NCBI RefSeq assembly: GCF_003813965.1
Contig: NZ_CP033896.1
Span: 186,001 to 250,000 of the forward strand
DNA length: 64,000 nucleotides
Direction: 5' to 3'
From: Corynebacterium choanae
GTDB lineage: Bacteria; Actinomycetota; Actinomycetes; Mycobacteriales; Mycobacteriaceae
In this document: positions 55,652 through 64,000 of the stretch, piece after piece
Numbering within the stretch: the first letter of the stretch is position 1
Layout: each line of letters opens with the position of its first letter
The notes under the pieces: generated by a model
Seen by the model: only the letters and a program-made list of their open reading frames with translations
What the model was told of the DNA's origin: nothing
The model's database searches: none
Translations under genes and position numbers: made by a program

Positions 55652-55954
55652 AATGCTCCTTACCTCTGCAGATTCTGCAGCGAACATGGTTGTCAAAACC
55701 CAGTTGCCACTAGGGATATGTGTCAGTGACCCGCCGTGGACACGGTGCCGGCAAGGACTCTTGTGCGCTCACTATACCGTCGACCCACAGGCCGGGTATT
55801 GCCGCAAGCTGGAAGAATACTTACCAGATACTTACCAGCAGCATTACAGTTGCCAGGACCTGTTTGCCCAATGGTCACCCGCCGGCCGCAGGCTGCGGCC
55901 GGCTGAAGCAATATCGATCCTGGTGGATGTGGGGGGTGATGGCCGGATTGTCCG
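55652..55954. other. Intergenic gap with a strong hairpin
   Basis: About 300 bases upstream of the YibE/F gene. A GC-rich palindrome, GCCGGCCGCAG-G-CTGCGGCCGGC at 55881-55903, lies 52 bases after the stop of the minus-strand gene at 55955. There is no T-run, so termination efficiency is doubtful. A promoter for the YibE/F gene should lie between it and 55651. Confidence 0.5.
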
Positions 55955-57058
55955 CTACCAGCGGGTAAAAGTGGCCAGTTCACTGGGGGTAAGCGGGGCA
56001 ACCTTCGCCTTGATCGGCGCCTGCAGATGCCAATCACCATCTTGGAAGATCACCGGCACAGTAAACACCCGCGGATGGGTTTGGTCACCAACAGCAAACG
56101 CAATCGTCGCCGCATCAGGGGTGAACTCTTGCACCGCAAACCCCAGTGCACTGCCAACATTGTCACCGGCCGGCCACTGAGGCGCATCAGGATTGGCCAC
56201 CAAACTGATTGCACGTTCCCGCACTTGGCTGTCAGCCACATACATCGCTACCGCCCGGGAAGCAGTCACCCCGCCGGCACCAATCACCTGATACATGCAC
56301 CAGGCGGCGACCGCCGCCCCCACCGGGGTGCGGGCAAACCCGACCGGCACCCCGTCAATCACATGCAGCGGCCCTTGGCTAGCAGAAAACGCCACATCCC
56401 AATTGCCTTGTTGTTTCGCCGCAGGCACCAGCCGCTGCCATTCCACTGCCACCTGTGCCGGTAACGCTAGCGTGCCGTCCGCCTGCAAACCGGTTACTGT
56501 CCGCGGATCAGTGGAAAGCAACGCCGAATCAACCACCCCAGGGGCAAGCTGGACGACATCACCACCAGGATGCACTGGCAGCATCACCGGGCGGCCAAGC
56601 ATATCGTGCACCGTGGTACGCCCCATAGCCTCCCCCGGATAGCGGGTAGTAAACCGTGCCGTTGCCGCGGTGTGCAGTCGCTGCAAATCCGCCGCCAACT
56701 GTGCACTGGCCGCATCCCCACCGGATATGACCACATCATCTGCCGGGGACACCGGTGAAACCAGCACCGCCCCATCGCGGGTTGCCGCCCCACCATCAGC
56801 CCCACTGGCGGACGCTGCAACACCAGCATCACCCGAACCGGTCACCGCCCCAGCAGCAGCATCACTGGCATCATCGGCCACCTCCTCGTCGGCGGCAAGT
56901 GCTGCCTGCACATCACCAATACGCGCCAATTGGCGACCAAGGCCCTCCGGGGCAGGCCGGGCAGTCACATACAAATAGCCCCCAAGCAGCGCTAACAACA
57001 CCACACATGCCACAACCGTGCCCCGGCTTGGCATCCCCACCCGCAACGAACGCTCCAC
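55955..57058 (-). CDS. Membrane-anchored exported protein of unknown function
   Basis: About 367 aa. One N-terminal transmembrane helix (about residues 9-31) is followed by an Ala/Asp/Gly-rich region to about residue 110, then an external mixed alpha/beta domain (about 120-367). The domain has WQRLVPAAKQQGNWDVAFS, GFARTPVGAAVAAWCMYQVIG and VPVIFQDGDWHLQAP, a layout reminiscent of NTF2-like secreted actinobacterial proteins, but I do not recognise the family. The start is uncertain: GTG at 57058 has GGAAGG about ten bases ahead; an upstream ATG at 57088 is also open. Confidence 0.7.
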   Translation of the reverse strand: MERSLRVGMPSRGTVVACVVLLALLGGYLYVTARPAPEGLGRQLARIGDVQAALAADEEVADDASDAAAGAVTGSGDAGVAASASGADGGAATRDGAVLVSPVSPADDVVISGGDAASAQLAADLQRLHTAATARFTTRYPGEAMGRTTVHDMLGRPVMLPVHPGGDVVQLAPGVVDSALLSTDPRTVTGLQADGTLALPAQVAVEWQRLVPAAKQQGNWDVAFSASQGPLHVIDGVPVGFARTPVGAAVAAWCMYQVIGAGGVTASRAVAMYVADSQVRERAISLVANPDAPQWPAGDNVGSALGFAVQEFTPDAATIAFAVGDQTHPRVFTVPVIFQDGDWHLQAPIKAKVAPLTPSELATFTRW

Positions 57059-57179
57059 TTTGGACACACCTTCCGTGCTACTACACAACCATCCACAGCA
57101 TTAGAGAAATCCACCCATTTGGTGGGAAAACATAGCAAACCACAAGCACCGCTAGTGGCCGCAACTCGGAACGCACACC

Positions 57180-58076
57180 CTACTGCACCGGTTGGGTGCG
57201 TGCTAGCAAACTCAAACGGTGCGACGAACCGGTACGCGCCATCAACTCGGCCATCACCGCCGTAACCTCCCGGGTCGAACACGACAACGCCCGCGCAATT
57301 TTGCGATCCGTCAACCCGGCGGCAGCTAATCGAAACACCAACTCTTGCTCACCGGACATCATCACCGACACCGGCGCCGGAAACACTCCCCGCTGTCGAT
57401 CAGCGCGCGACCACACCGCACACCGGGAAGCAGCCAACATTGCCGCCGGCGGCCACACCAGCCGGGCATGATCCGACACCACCGGCGGAAGCCGCCACAC
57501 CACAGGAGCATCCACAGCCCCCGCCGCGGAAGCTGACCTATCAGCAGCCACATCGCTTTCCGGCGAAACACCGATCACAATAACCTCCACCCCAAGGCGA
57601 CGCATCCGCGGCACCTCCACGGTGGCAAGCAACTGTCGCAACTCGCGAGCCCCCGCCGGCTGCGACATCCGATGCGGTGAACACACCCACTGCAACGCGG
57701 CCGGCGACAACAACCCATCCGGAATCCCCACCACCACAGTGACCGCCAACCCCAACTCGTCACTAGCTAGCTCCTCCCACAACGGCACCCCACCGTGGCC
57801 GCGCACAAACGCATCCACCACCACCCCCGCGGGACGAACCTGCCCAATCATCGCCGGCAGCAACCCCGGACTCCACACCGGCGACACCCCCGAATTTGCC
57901 GTTTCACCAGCACAATACCGGCAATCAGCCAACCCGCACGGCGACAGCGAACTCAGCAGATCCCCCACCACCGATCCGCAACACATCACCGGCAAACGCC
58001 GTGACGTGGCCGACGATGACGCAGCAACCATCGCTGCATCATCGCCGCCATGCCACAGTCGAGAAAAATTCACCAC
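57180..58076 (-). CDS. LuxR-type regulator with N-terminal cysteine cluster
   Basis: A 298-aa protein. The last 60 residues form a LuxR-type HTH: QELVFRLAAAGLTDRKIARAL, then SCSTREVTAVMAELMARTG as recognition helix. The N-terminal third has five cysteines (C32, C33, C47, C52, C55) in the pattern CC-x13-C-x4-C-x2-C. The middle (AGVVVDAFVRGHGG..., LGLAVTVVVGIPDGLL) is alpha/beta like a receiver-type or solute-sensing domain, but no phosphoacceptor Asp pattern is clear. The GTG start lies three bases after the alaT stop codon, with a weak GGTGAT, so it is co-transcribed with alaT and the Fe-S oxidoreductase. The cluster could bind Fe-S or zinc. Confidence 0.78.
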   Translation of the reverse strand: MVNFSRLWHGGDDAAMVAASSSATSRRLPVMCCGSVVGDLLSSLSPCGLADCRYCAGETANSGVSPVWSPGLLPAMIGQVRPAGVVVDAFVRGHGGVPLWEELASDELGLAVTVVVGIPDGLLSPAALQWVCSPHRMSQPAGARELRQLLATVEVPRMRRLGVEVIVIGVSPESDVAADRSASAAGAVDAPVVWRLPPVVSDHARLVWPPAAMLAASRCAVWSRADRQRGVFPAPVSVMMSGEQELVFRLAAAGLTDRKIARALSCSTREVTAVMAELMARTGSSHRLSLLARTQPVQ

Positions 58077-58079
58077 ATA

Positions 58080-59411
58080 TCACCGCACATGATGGGACAA
58101 GAAATCCCCCAGCCGATCAATCGCCTCAGACAACACATCCACCCGCGGCAAAAACACCACCCGGAAATGATCCGGCCGATCCCAGTTAAACCCGGTGCCC
58201 TGCACCAGCAAAATATGCTGCTGCCGCAGCAACTCCAGCATCAACGCCGAATCATCCGTGATGTCGTAATAATCCAAATCAAGCTTCGGGAAACAGTACA
58301 ACGCACCCATCGGCTTCACACACGACACCCCCGGGATCTCGTTGAGCTTCTGCCAAGCCAATTCGCGTTGCTCATAGATCCGCCCCGTCTTCGCAGTCAA
58401 CTGGAAAATAGACTGCTTGCCACCGAGCGCCGCCTGAATCGCATGCTGTGCGGGAACATTCGGACACAGCCGCATCCCCGACAACAAATTCACCCCGGCG
58501 ACAAACCCCTCCTTCATCCGCTTCGGGCCGGTGACAATCATCCAACCTGCCCGATAGCCACACACCCGATACGCCTTCGACAAGCCATTAAATGTTACCG
58601 TCACCAAATCCGGTGCCAACGCCGCCAATGAATAATGCACCGCATCATCAAACAGAATCCGGTCATAAATCTCGTCGGCAAACACCATCAACTCGTGCTC
58701 GCGCGCCACCTGCACAATCTTCTTTAAAACATCCTTCGAATACACCGCCCCCGTCGGGTTATTCGGATTAATCACCACAATGGCACGAGTCTTCTCCGAC
58801 ACCTTCGCCCGAATATCTTCGATGTCCGGATTCCACTCATTGTCCTCGTCGCAGCGATAATGCACCGCCTTGCCGCCAGCCAGCGTGGTTGCCGCAGTCC
58901 ACAGCGGATAATCCGGCATCGGAATGAGTACCTCATCGCCGTCATTGAGCAGCGCCTGACAGCAGATCTGAATAAGCTCAGACACCCCGTTGCCAACCCA
59001 CACATCCTCGACATCAATATCGGGGAACCCCTCAACCAGCTCATAGCGGGTCACAATGGCACGTCGCGCCGACAAAATACCCTTCGAATTTGAATAGCCT
59101 TGCGCATGCGGCAGAGCAGCGATCATATCCCGCATGATCACATCAGGCGCCTCAAACCCAAACACTGCGGGATTCCCCGTGTTCAGCTTCAAGATTTTAT
59201 GCCCGTCATAGGCGAGTTTCTCTGCCTCTTGGCTAATCGGTCCGCGGATCTCGTATTGCACACCACTGAGCTTGTCGGCCATCGTAAACGCGCGCCGACG
59301 GCGACGACGAACCTCACCTGTGGCGGGATCTTTCACCGTCGTGGTAACAATCGGGCCATCCCCAGGGATTTGGGAATCATCAACTGGTTGCACGGTTTCC
59401 TGCGAACTCAT
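58080..59411 (-). CDS. alaT: Alanine aminotransferase AlaT
   Basis: PLP-dependent class I aminotransferase, 443 aa, likely glutamate-pyruvate/alanine transaminase as in corynebacteria. The N-terminal ~40 residues are an Arg/Thr-rich tail, also seen in relatives. KLNTGNPAVFGF, VINPNNPTGAVY (substrate and cofactor contacts), ADEIYDRI and the PLP Lys in NGLSKAYR (about K279) are present. FRVVFLPRV carries the carboxylate-binding Arg. The ATG at 59411 was chosen by protein start pattern; no good Shine-Dalgarno precedes it, and the longer frame is Trp/Cys-rich. The gene is followed three bases later by the LuxR-type gene. Confidence 0.92.
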   Translation of the reverse strand: MSSQETVQPVDDSQIPGDGPIVTTTVKDPATGEVRRRRRRAFTMADKLSGVQYEIRGPISQEAEKLAYDGHKILKLNTGNPAVFGFEAPDVIMRDMIAALPHAQGYSNSKGILSARRAIVTRYELVEGFPDIDVEDVWVGNGVSELIQICCQALLNDGDEVLIPMPDYPLWTAATTLAGGKAVHYRCDEDNEWNPDIEDIRAKVSEKTRAIVVINPNNPTGAVYSKDVLKKIVQVAREHELMVFADEIYDRILFDDAVHYSLAALAPDLVTVTFNGLSKAYRVCGYRAGWMIVTGPKRMKEGFVAGVNLLSGMRLCPNVPAQHAIQAALGGKQSIFQLTAKTGRIYEQRELAWQKLNEIPGVSCVKPMGALYCFPKLDLDYYDITDDSALMLELLRQQHILLVQGTGFNWDRPDHFRVVFLPRVDVLSEAIDRLGDFLSHHVR

Positions 59412-59635
59412 GGTGCTATCGTGCCACGAATACGGCCGTTGGAAAAGAGAAAAGCGGACGAAACCTGGATACGCCTTGCCCTCACACCAACAAAACCTCA
59501 AACAACAGCACCAGCCGGGCAGGGGAACAACGCCGATGAGTGAGCAGTCGGTGATTTGGTGCGGGCGATGCTACCGCCGAACCGACAGCCAACTGTATCG
59601 GCGCCACAGAGCCGCCGAATCTGCTGCTTGGGGCG

Positions 59636-62600
59636 CTAGTCTTCTTGATTCTCTACAGTCTTCTTCGGCTGTGCAGTATCGGATCCAGCATCATCATGAC
59701 TCACCATCGGCCGTGCACCACCGGGGGCTAGAGGCCGTGTGCCACCGGGTGCCTTCGGTTTGGCAGTACCAGGAGTTACTGGTGCGGCTTTACCAGGGGC
59801 TAGTGGTGCAACAGGGGCAGCGTTACCTGGAACAACCGGGGCAGCCTTGCCAGGAGCCACAGGTGTGGCCTTTCCCGGGGTAACTGGTTGTGACGCCGAT
59901 GAAGCCACCGGCGACACACCACCAGGAGCAGGAGGTGTGGCTCCGCCCGGGGCGGAGGGACGAACCCCGCCAGGTGCCAAAACTGGTGTACCACTTGGCG
60001 AAGAAGGTTGAACCCCACCCGGCGGTTTCGGTGCAGCCGACCCAGGAGGCGTTGGTTGTGCCCGACCGGGTGTCGGCGGGGTAACGCCCCCCGGGGTGAC
60101 CGGCTGTGCAACAGAAGAAACTGCAGGTTGTGCAGCACCCGGCGCAGGGCGCGCGCTACCTGGTGCACTTGGTTGTGCAGGGGTAACAGTCGTTGCCTCA
60201 GTAGGAGCGCCACTACCAGGGGTAGGCCGTGCACCACCAGGGGCAAGGGGTGCTATACCACCGCCAGCAGGCATTGGGGTGTTACCGCCAGCAGAAGCAG
60301 TTTGTGGAGCAGCGTTCCCTGCCAGTGCGCCACCCGGTGCAGGAGGGGTAACTCCGCCGGGCGCGCCGGGTAGCCCAGCTGTCGCAGGTGTTCCCCCTGG
60401 TCGTGGGGTTGACACACCGCCCGGTGGAGGCGGAGTTGCAGTACCTGGACGTGGTGGAACACTGCCGGGCGCAGGCGGCTGGGCACTACCTGGAATAGCT
60501 GCACCTGGTGCTAAATCCTGCGGCGACTGCCGCGGTGCAACAGGTTGCGACTCTACTGGTTGTGCCTCTGGCTGCTGCGAAACAGCTGCTTGGCCGGTTT
60601 GGTTAGCGGTTTGCCCGCTCCGCTCCGGGAGAGTCGGATCAGTCACCGGGTCGGTGTTTCGTTTCGGAACAATCGACAGTTGTGTCCGTGCAGGATCAAC
60701 AAATGCTTTCGGGAGTGCTTCCGGCAAACGCCCATCAGTACTGATTGCATCGCGAAGCATCACCGCCACATCCGCGACATTTGGCGCCGCTGATTGCGGA
60801 TCACCGGTCGCCGAGTCGACAGCGTGTTGCGCTTTCACCCCGGATGAAAGCATGACATGGCAAAACGGGCAGCCAACTGCCACGGTCGCCGCGCCGGTAT
60901 CGATCGCTTCTGCAGCACGCGCATCCGCAATTCGGGTCCCCAAATGTTCTTCCATAAACATCCGGGCACCACCGGCGCCACAACAAAATCCAGTGTTTTT
61001 GTTTCGGGGCATTTCGGTGAGGGAAGCCCCTGTTGCCTCCACAAGTTCCCGCGGCGGGTCAAACACTTTATTGTGGCGCCCAAGGAAGCACGGATCGTGG
61101 AAGGTTACCGGTTTGCGTTGATCCGGGGTACGCGGAATCGGCACCAGTCGTTTGTCGCGCACCAGACGATTTAACAGTTGGGTGTGATGGAAGACGTCAT
61201 AGTTACCGTCAAACTCAGGGTATTCGTTGCGCAGCGTGTTAAAACAGTGCGGGCAGGACGTAATAATTTTTCGTCCACCACGGGCAACACCGTCGAACAC
61301 GTCGTTGAGGGTAGCGATGTTGTCGTTTGCCAACATTTGGAATAGCAGCTCATTGCCAGCGCGCCGCGCCGGATCCCCGGTGCAGCGTTCCCCGTCGCCG
61401 AGCACCGCAAATTTGACCCCGGCAACGTGGAGACATTCCACGATTGCCATCGTCGTTTTTTGCCCTTGCTCATCAAACGCACCGGCACAGCCCACCCAGA
61501 ACAAATATTCACAGTCGCTAAAATCGGTGACATCCTCGCCGAAAATCGGCACTTCCAAGCCTTGTTCACGGGCTTTGTCCACCCAAGTGCGGCGTTCTTT
61601 CGCTGCCCGCCCCCACGGGTTGGCTTTTCGTTCCAGGTTGGTGAACATGCCGGTCAGTTCGCTGGGGAAGTCACTTTCGACGAGCACACTGTAGCGGCGC
61701 AGATTGGTGACATGGTCAAGATGCTCAATATCGACTGGGCATTGCTCCACACAGGCGCCACAGTTCGTGCAGGAAAACAGCACGTCCTGGGTGATTGCGC
61801 CGCCTTCGCCGGCGAGTTTTAACACATCAACACCAGCATGGCTGTCGTCGTATTCCAGCGCTGAGGGATCGATCCAAGCGGGGAACGTTCCCATCGCACC
61901 GTCACGCAGGTCGGTGATGACTTTTTTCGGCGAAAGCGGTTTGCCCGTGTTCCAGGCAGGACAAAGTTCCTGGCAACGTCCACATTCGGTACATGCTGTG
62001 GTGTCGAGCAACATTTTCCAAGATGCGTCGGTGATAAACCCGGTTCCCAGTGTTGCCGGGGAATCTTCCAGTTCATCGAAGTGAATGGGTTTGCCGGAAT
62101 CATCGACCAGCGGGGCGAGGGCACCCAGTGCTTTGCGGCCATCAGCATGGGTGCGGAAGAAGATAGTGAAAAACGCGGTGAAGCGGTGCCATGCCACCCC
62201 CCAGGTGAGCTGGCGGCCGACAATAGCTAGCCACACCAACCCGGAAAGGAGTTTGATCAGTGCAAACACACTGACGAGTTCAGGGGAGGCGGGCAGGAGT
62301 TTCGCCAGCTGCATGGTGACAAAGTCAGTGGCAAGATGCGGCTGATAGTTCGGGTAGGTGGCAATTTTTGCGGCTTTCACCAGCAGCATGCCGGCACCTT
62401 CGATAAACACCACCGCTTCGACGAAATATGCGGCACGTGCGTTGGAGCCGTAAAACCTGCTTAGGCGCTGTTTACCGGCAGCGGTTTGGCGGATAATGAT
62501 CAAGGTAATGATGCCAACAACGGTGCCGATCCCCAACAGTTCGTCGCAGAGGTGATACCAGGGTTGGGTGGAGATCCAAGGCCAGCCGCCCGCCGGATTG

Positions 62601-62905
62601 AAGGTTTGAATATAGGCTTCAAACCACAACACAAACCCCAGCAGGAACCCGACCATGACACACCAGTGGGCGACGGCGACGAGTGGTTTCCGGGCAAGCT
62701 GGGTGTGGCCGACGACTTGTTTGAGTACTTCGGCAGCCCGGCGAACCGGCCGACTGGTGCGTTCCGGCAGCGGTTTACCGGCACGAACAAACCGCACCAG
62801 GGTTGCAACACCACGGAGGAAGATAGCCCAGGCGGGAATTGAAAGCAGCAGGCCAACTATCCCAACGATGAAGGAGAAGTCGGCAGCTAGTCCGGTGGAT
62901 CCCAT
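59636..62905 (-). CDS. Membrane Fe-S oxidoreductase with a very long low-complexity tail
   Basis: A 1089-aa protein. About six helices in the first 260 residues form a NarI-like cytochrome part with candidate haem histidines. Two 4Fe-4S motifs follow (CTECGRCQELCP near 307, CTNCGACVEQCP near 380), then two CCG domains (SCPHC, FHDPCFLGRH, FCCGAGGAR, VGCPFCHVM). This is the heterodisulfide-reductase-like Fe-S protein that sits next to AlaT in mycobacteria and corynebacteria. Residues about 750-1089 are a Pro/Gly/Ala/Gln region of repeated PGGARP/APGSAxP-type units, unusual for the family. The ATG has CAGAGG eight bases upstream. It probably feeds electrons from a cytosolic donor to quinone; the donor is not known. 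Confidence 0.9.
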   Translation of the reverse strand: MGSTGLAADFSFIVGIVGLLLSIPAWAIFLRGVATLVRFVRAGKPLPERTSRPVRRAAEVLKQVVGHTQLARKPLVAVAHWCVMVGFLLGFVLWFEAYIQTFNPAGGWPWISTQPWYHLCDELLGIGTVVGIITLIIIRQTAAGKQRLSRFYGSNARAAYFVEAVVFIEGAGMLLVKAAKIATYPNYQPHLATDFVTMQLAKLLPASPELVSVFALIKLLSGLVWLAIVGRQLTWGVAWHRFTAFFTIFFRTHADGRKALGALAPLVDDSGKPIHFDELEDSPATLGTGFITDASWKMLLDTTACTECGRCQELCPAWNTGKPLSPKKVITDLRDGAMGTFPAWIDPSALEYDDSHAGVDVLKLAGEGGAITQDVLFSCTNCGACVEQCPVDIEHLDHVTNLRRYSVLVESDFPSELTGMFTNLERKANPWGRAAKERRTWVDKAREQGLEVPIFGEDVTDFSDCEYLFWVGCAGAFDEQGQKTTMAIVECLHVAGVKFAVLGDGERCTGDPARRAGNELLFQMLANDNIATLNDVFDGVARGGRKIITSCPHCFNTLRNEYPEFDGNYDVFHHTQLLNRLVRDKRLVPIPRTPDQRKPVTFHDPCFLGRHNKVFDPPRELVEATGASLTEMPRNKNTGFCCGAGGARMFMEEHLGTRIADARAAEAIDTGAATVAVGCPFCHVMLSSGVKAQHAVDSATGDPQSAAPNVADVAVMLRDAISTDGRLPEALPKAFVDPARTQLSIVPKRNTDPVTDPTLPERSGQTANQTGQAAVSQQPEAQPVESQPVAPRQSPQDLAPGAAIPGSAQPPAPGSVPPRPGTATPPPPGGVSTPRPGGTPATAGLPGAPGGVTPPAPGGALAGNAAPQTASAGGNTPMPAGGGIAPLAPGGARPTPGSGAPTEATTVTPAQPSAPGSARPAPGAAQPAVSSVAQPVTPGGVTPPTPGRAQPTPPGSAAPKPPGGVQPSSPSGTPVLAPGGVRPSAPGGATPPAPGGVSPVASSASQPVTPGKATPVAPGKAAPVVPGNAAPVAPLAPGKAAPVTPGTAKPKAPGGTRPLAPGGARPMVSHDDAGSDTAQPKKTVENQED

Positions 62906-63220
62906 GAAAATCCTCTGTTCAGCAACGGGGCGGTTTGTGTTTGGCTGGTATCCCAGTCCGATTCCGGTGGCATAGCGGGTGATCGGTCTTTTTCTTCACG
63001 CATCCTATGTCCCTGGCGTGCGGACACAACCCGTTGAGTATATGGCACGGCTGTGGGGATGCTGACGCAGATGGCTGGCGCCAGCCGATGACACGACTCG
63101 TGAAACACCTGCACCGTTTAACCTATCGGCTTCCACGCCTCAGCGTGATATTAGGCCGGGCTAAATTCGATGTGGAGGTGGTGCAGCTGTGGCGGCCAGC
63201 TGTCCGCTAGGGTGGAGACC
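62906..63220. other. Divergent promoter region
   Basis: 315 bases between the Fe-S oxidoreductase gene (minus) and the nucleosidase gene (plus). It should hold both promoters. No operator or RNA structure was recognised. Confidence 0.4.
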
Positions 63221-63871
63221 ATGATTGATGCTGCTGACGCTATTGTTGCTGACCGTCCGCTGTTGGTTTCCGCGACGCCCGGGGAGATTGAACATGTGCA
63301 CACGGATCTGCCACGGATTGTGGTGGGGGTTGGGGGGATGAACGCCGCGATTCACTTAACTGCCGCGTTGACTGCTGCGAAAGCGAAGGGTATTCAGCCG
63401 AGTTGTTTAATCAATGTTGGTACCGCGGGGGCGTTGAAAGCATCGGTCAGTGGGGTGTTTGAAATCGGTCACGTGTACAAGCATGACTTCAACGATGACG
63501 TGCTAGAAGCTATCGACGGCAAACCTGCTCTCAATGATCTGCTGTTGGAAACTTCGGGGGTGTTGCCGACGGCGACGCTTGCCACCGGCGATAGCTTTGT
63601 TGCGGATTCGGCTACGCGGGAACGGTTGGCTGGGAAAGCTGATCTTGTCGAAATGGAAGGCTATGTGATTGCCCGGATCGGGTTCGAGTTCGGTATTCCG
63701 GTGGTGTTGATAAAACAAACTTCTGACATGGCCGATGAGTCAGCGATCGGCCAATGGGCTGATGCGGTTGATGGTTCTTCCCGGCATTTGGATCGGGCGC
63801 TGGCAGCCTACTGTGATTCTGGGCATGTGGCAGCGGTGCCAACCCCGCAGCGTGCCGAGTTTCGCCGGTAG
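63221..63871 (+). CDS. Nucleosidase of the MTA/SAH phosphorylase-like family
   Basis: A 216-aa PNP/UDP-family enzyme, likely hydrolysing a purine nucleoside such as MTA or SAH. The N-terminal IVVGVGGMNAAIHLTAAL and LINVGTAGALKASVSGVFEIG form the glycine-rich phosphate/ribose region. ATGDSFVAD and the DLVEMEGYVIARIGFEFG loop, with Met-Glu contacting ribose, follow. The protein is a little shorter than E. coli MtnN. GGTGGAGA lies right before the ATG at 63221. Confidence 0.85.
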   Translation: MIDAADAIVADRPLLVSATPGEIEHVHTDLPRIVVGVGGMNAAIHLTAALTAAKAKGIQPSCLINVGTAGALKASVSGVFEIGHVYKHDFNDDVLEAIDGKPALNDLLLETSGVLPTATLATGDSFVADSATRERLAGKADLVEMEGYVIARIGFEFGIPVVLIKQTSDMADESAIGQWADAVDGSSRHLDRALAAYCDSGHVAAVPTPQRAEFRR

Positions 63872-63900
63872 TTTGCCCATTGTGCTGCTGTAGCTGTGGC

Positions 63901-63943
63901 GGGCGTCGGCTATGCCACAGCCGACCTGTCGCCCGGCAGTTTT
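63901..63943 (+). terminator. Terminator of the nucleosidase gene
   Basis: GGGCG pairs with CGCCC and TCGGCT with AGCCGA as nested stems, followed by GGCAGTTTT. It starts 30 bases past the stop codon. Confidence 0.55.
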
Positions 63944-64000
63944 GGGCGTAACGCTCGTGGGTACCGGTGGCCAATCACACAGGATCCGACGTGGCGATGC

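Noticed and set aside
60096-61121. 341-codon plus-strand gene
   Set aside because: It is the antisense of the Pro/Gly repeat tail and Fe-S domains; GC-rich repeats keep the frame open.

Overview
This window looks like a chromosomal segment of a high-GC, mycolic-acid-containing actinobacterium, most probably a Corynebacterium. The support is a DtxR-type iron box in front of a corynebacterial HtaA/ChtA-HmuUV-HmuO heme-iron locus, and envelope genes typical of the Mycobacteriales: an MmpL3-type transporter followed by a NYN protein and TrmB, an MtrP-like methyltransferase, a GT4 glycosyltransferase, a TmaT-like acyltransferase, and AftD with its small DUF2613 partner. An AlaT and Fe-S oxidoreductase pair adds to this.

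Layout. 1-5.4 kb is a minus-strand heme acquisition operon: HtaA-domain surface protein, HmuU, HmuV, and after a gap HmuO, which runs off the left edge. No HmuT binding lipoprotein is present. 5.4-7.9 kb is gene-poor and carries three diverged copies of a ~100-130 bp repeat. 7.9-14.7 kb is the mycolate-export locus (UPF0104-type membrane protein, MmpL, NYN protein, TrmB), interrupted by a small secreted tail-anchored protein. 15-31 kb holds a small lipoprotein, then a carbohydrate module: binding lipoprotein, two permeases, GH42 beta-galactosidase, an MsmK-type ATPase, a DeoR regulator and a GH112 galactosyl-HexNAc phosphorylase. Inside this module sit a CAP-like surface protein, a DUF4032 protein and a second small tail-anchored protein. 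The enzymes suggest import and breakdown of galacto-N-biose/lacto-N-biose type glycans from a host.

31-46 kb is the envelope polysaccharide and trehalose-mycolate locus: MtrP, a VOC protein, GT4, a polytopic membrane protein, TmaT, AftD, DUF2613, UspA, a GH3 beta-N-acetylhexosaminidase and a VanW protein, then an Xre regulator. 46.4-47.8 kb is gene-poor and ends at a tRNA-Gly(CCC). 48-51.5 kb is a two-gene unit of a YhgE/Pip membrane protein and an ATPase with non-canonical ABC motifs. 52-64 kb has dcd, a stand-alone OpuAC-type lipoprotein, a YibE/F protein, a membrane-anchored unknown, and a minus-strand run of Fe-S oxidoreductase, AlaT and a LuxR-type protein with a cysteine cluster. A nucleosidase ends the window.

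The most interesting signals are the probable host-glycan module, the heme operon lacking HmuT whose HtaA protein has an extra repeat region, the LuxR protein with a CC-x13-C-x4-C-x2-C cluster next to a Fe-S enzyme, the ATPase lacking the Walker A lysine and the ABC signature, the paired small secreted proteins with a common C-terminal tail, and the intergenic repeats. All functions are read from sequence; no database search was possible.
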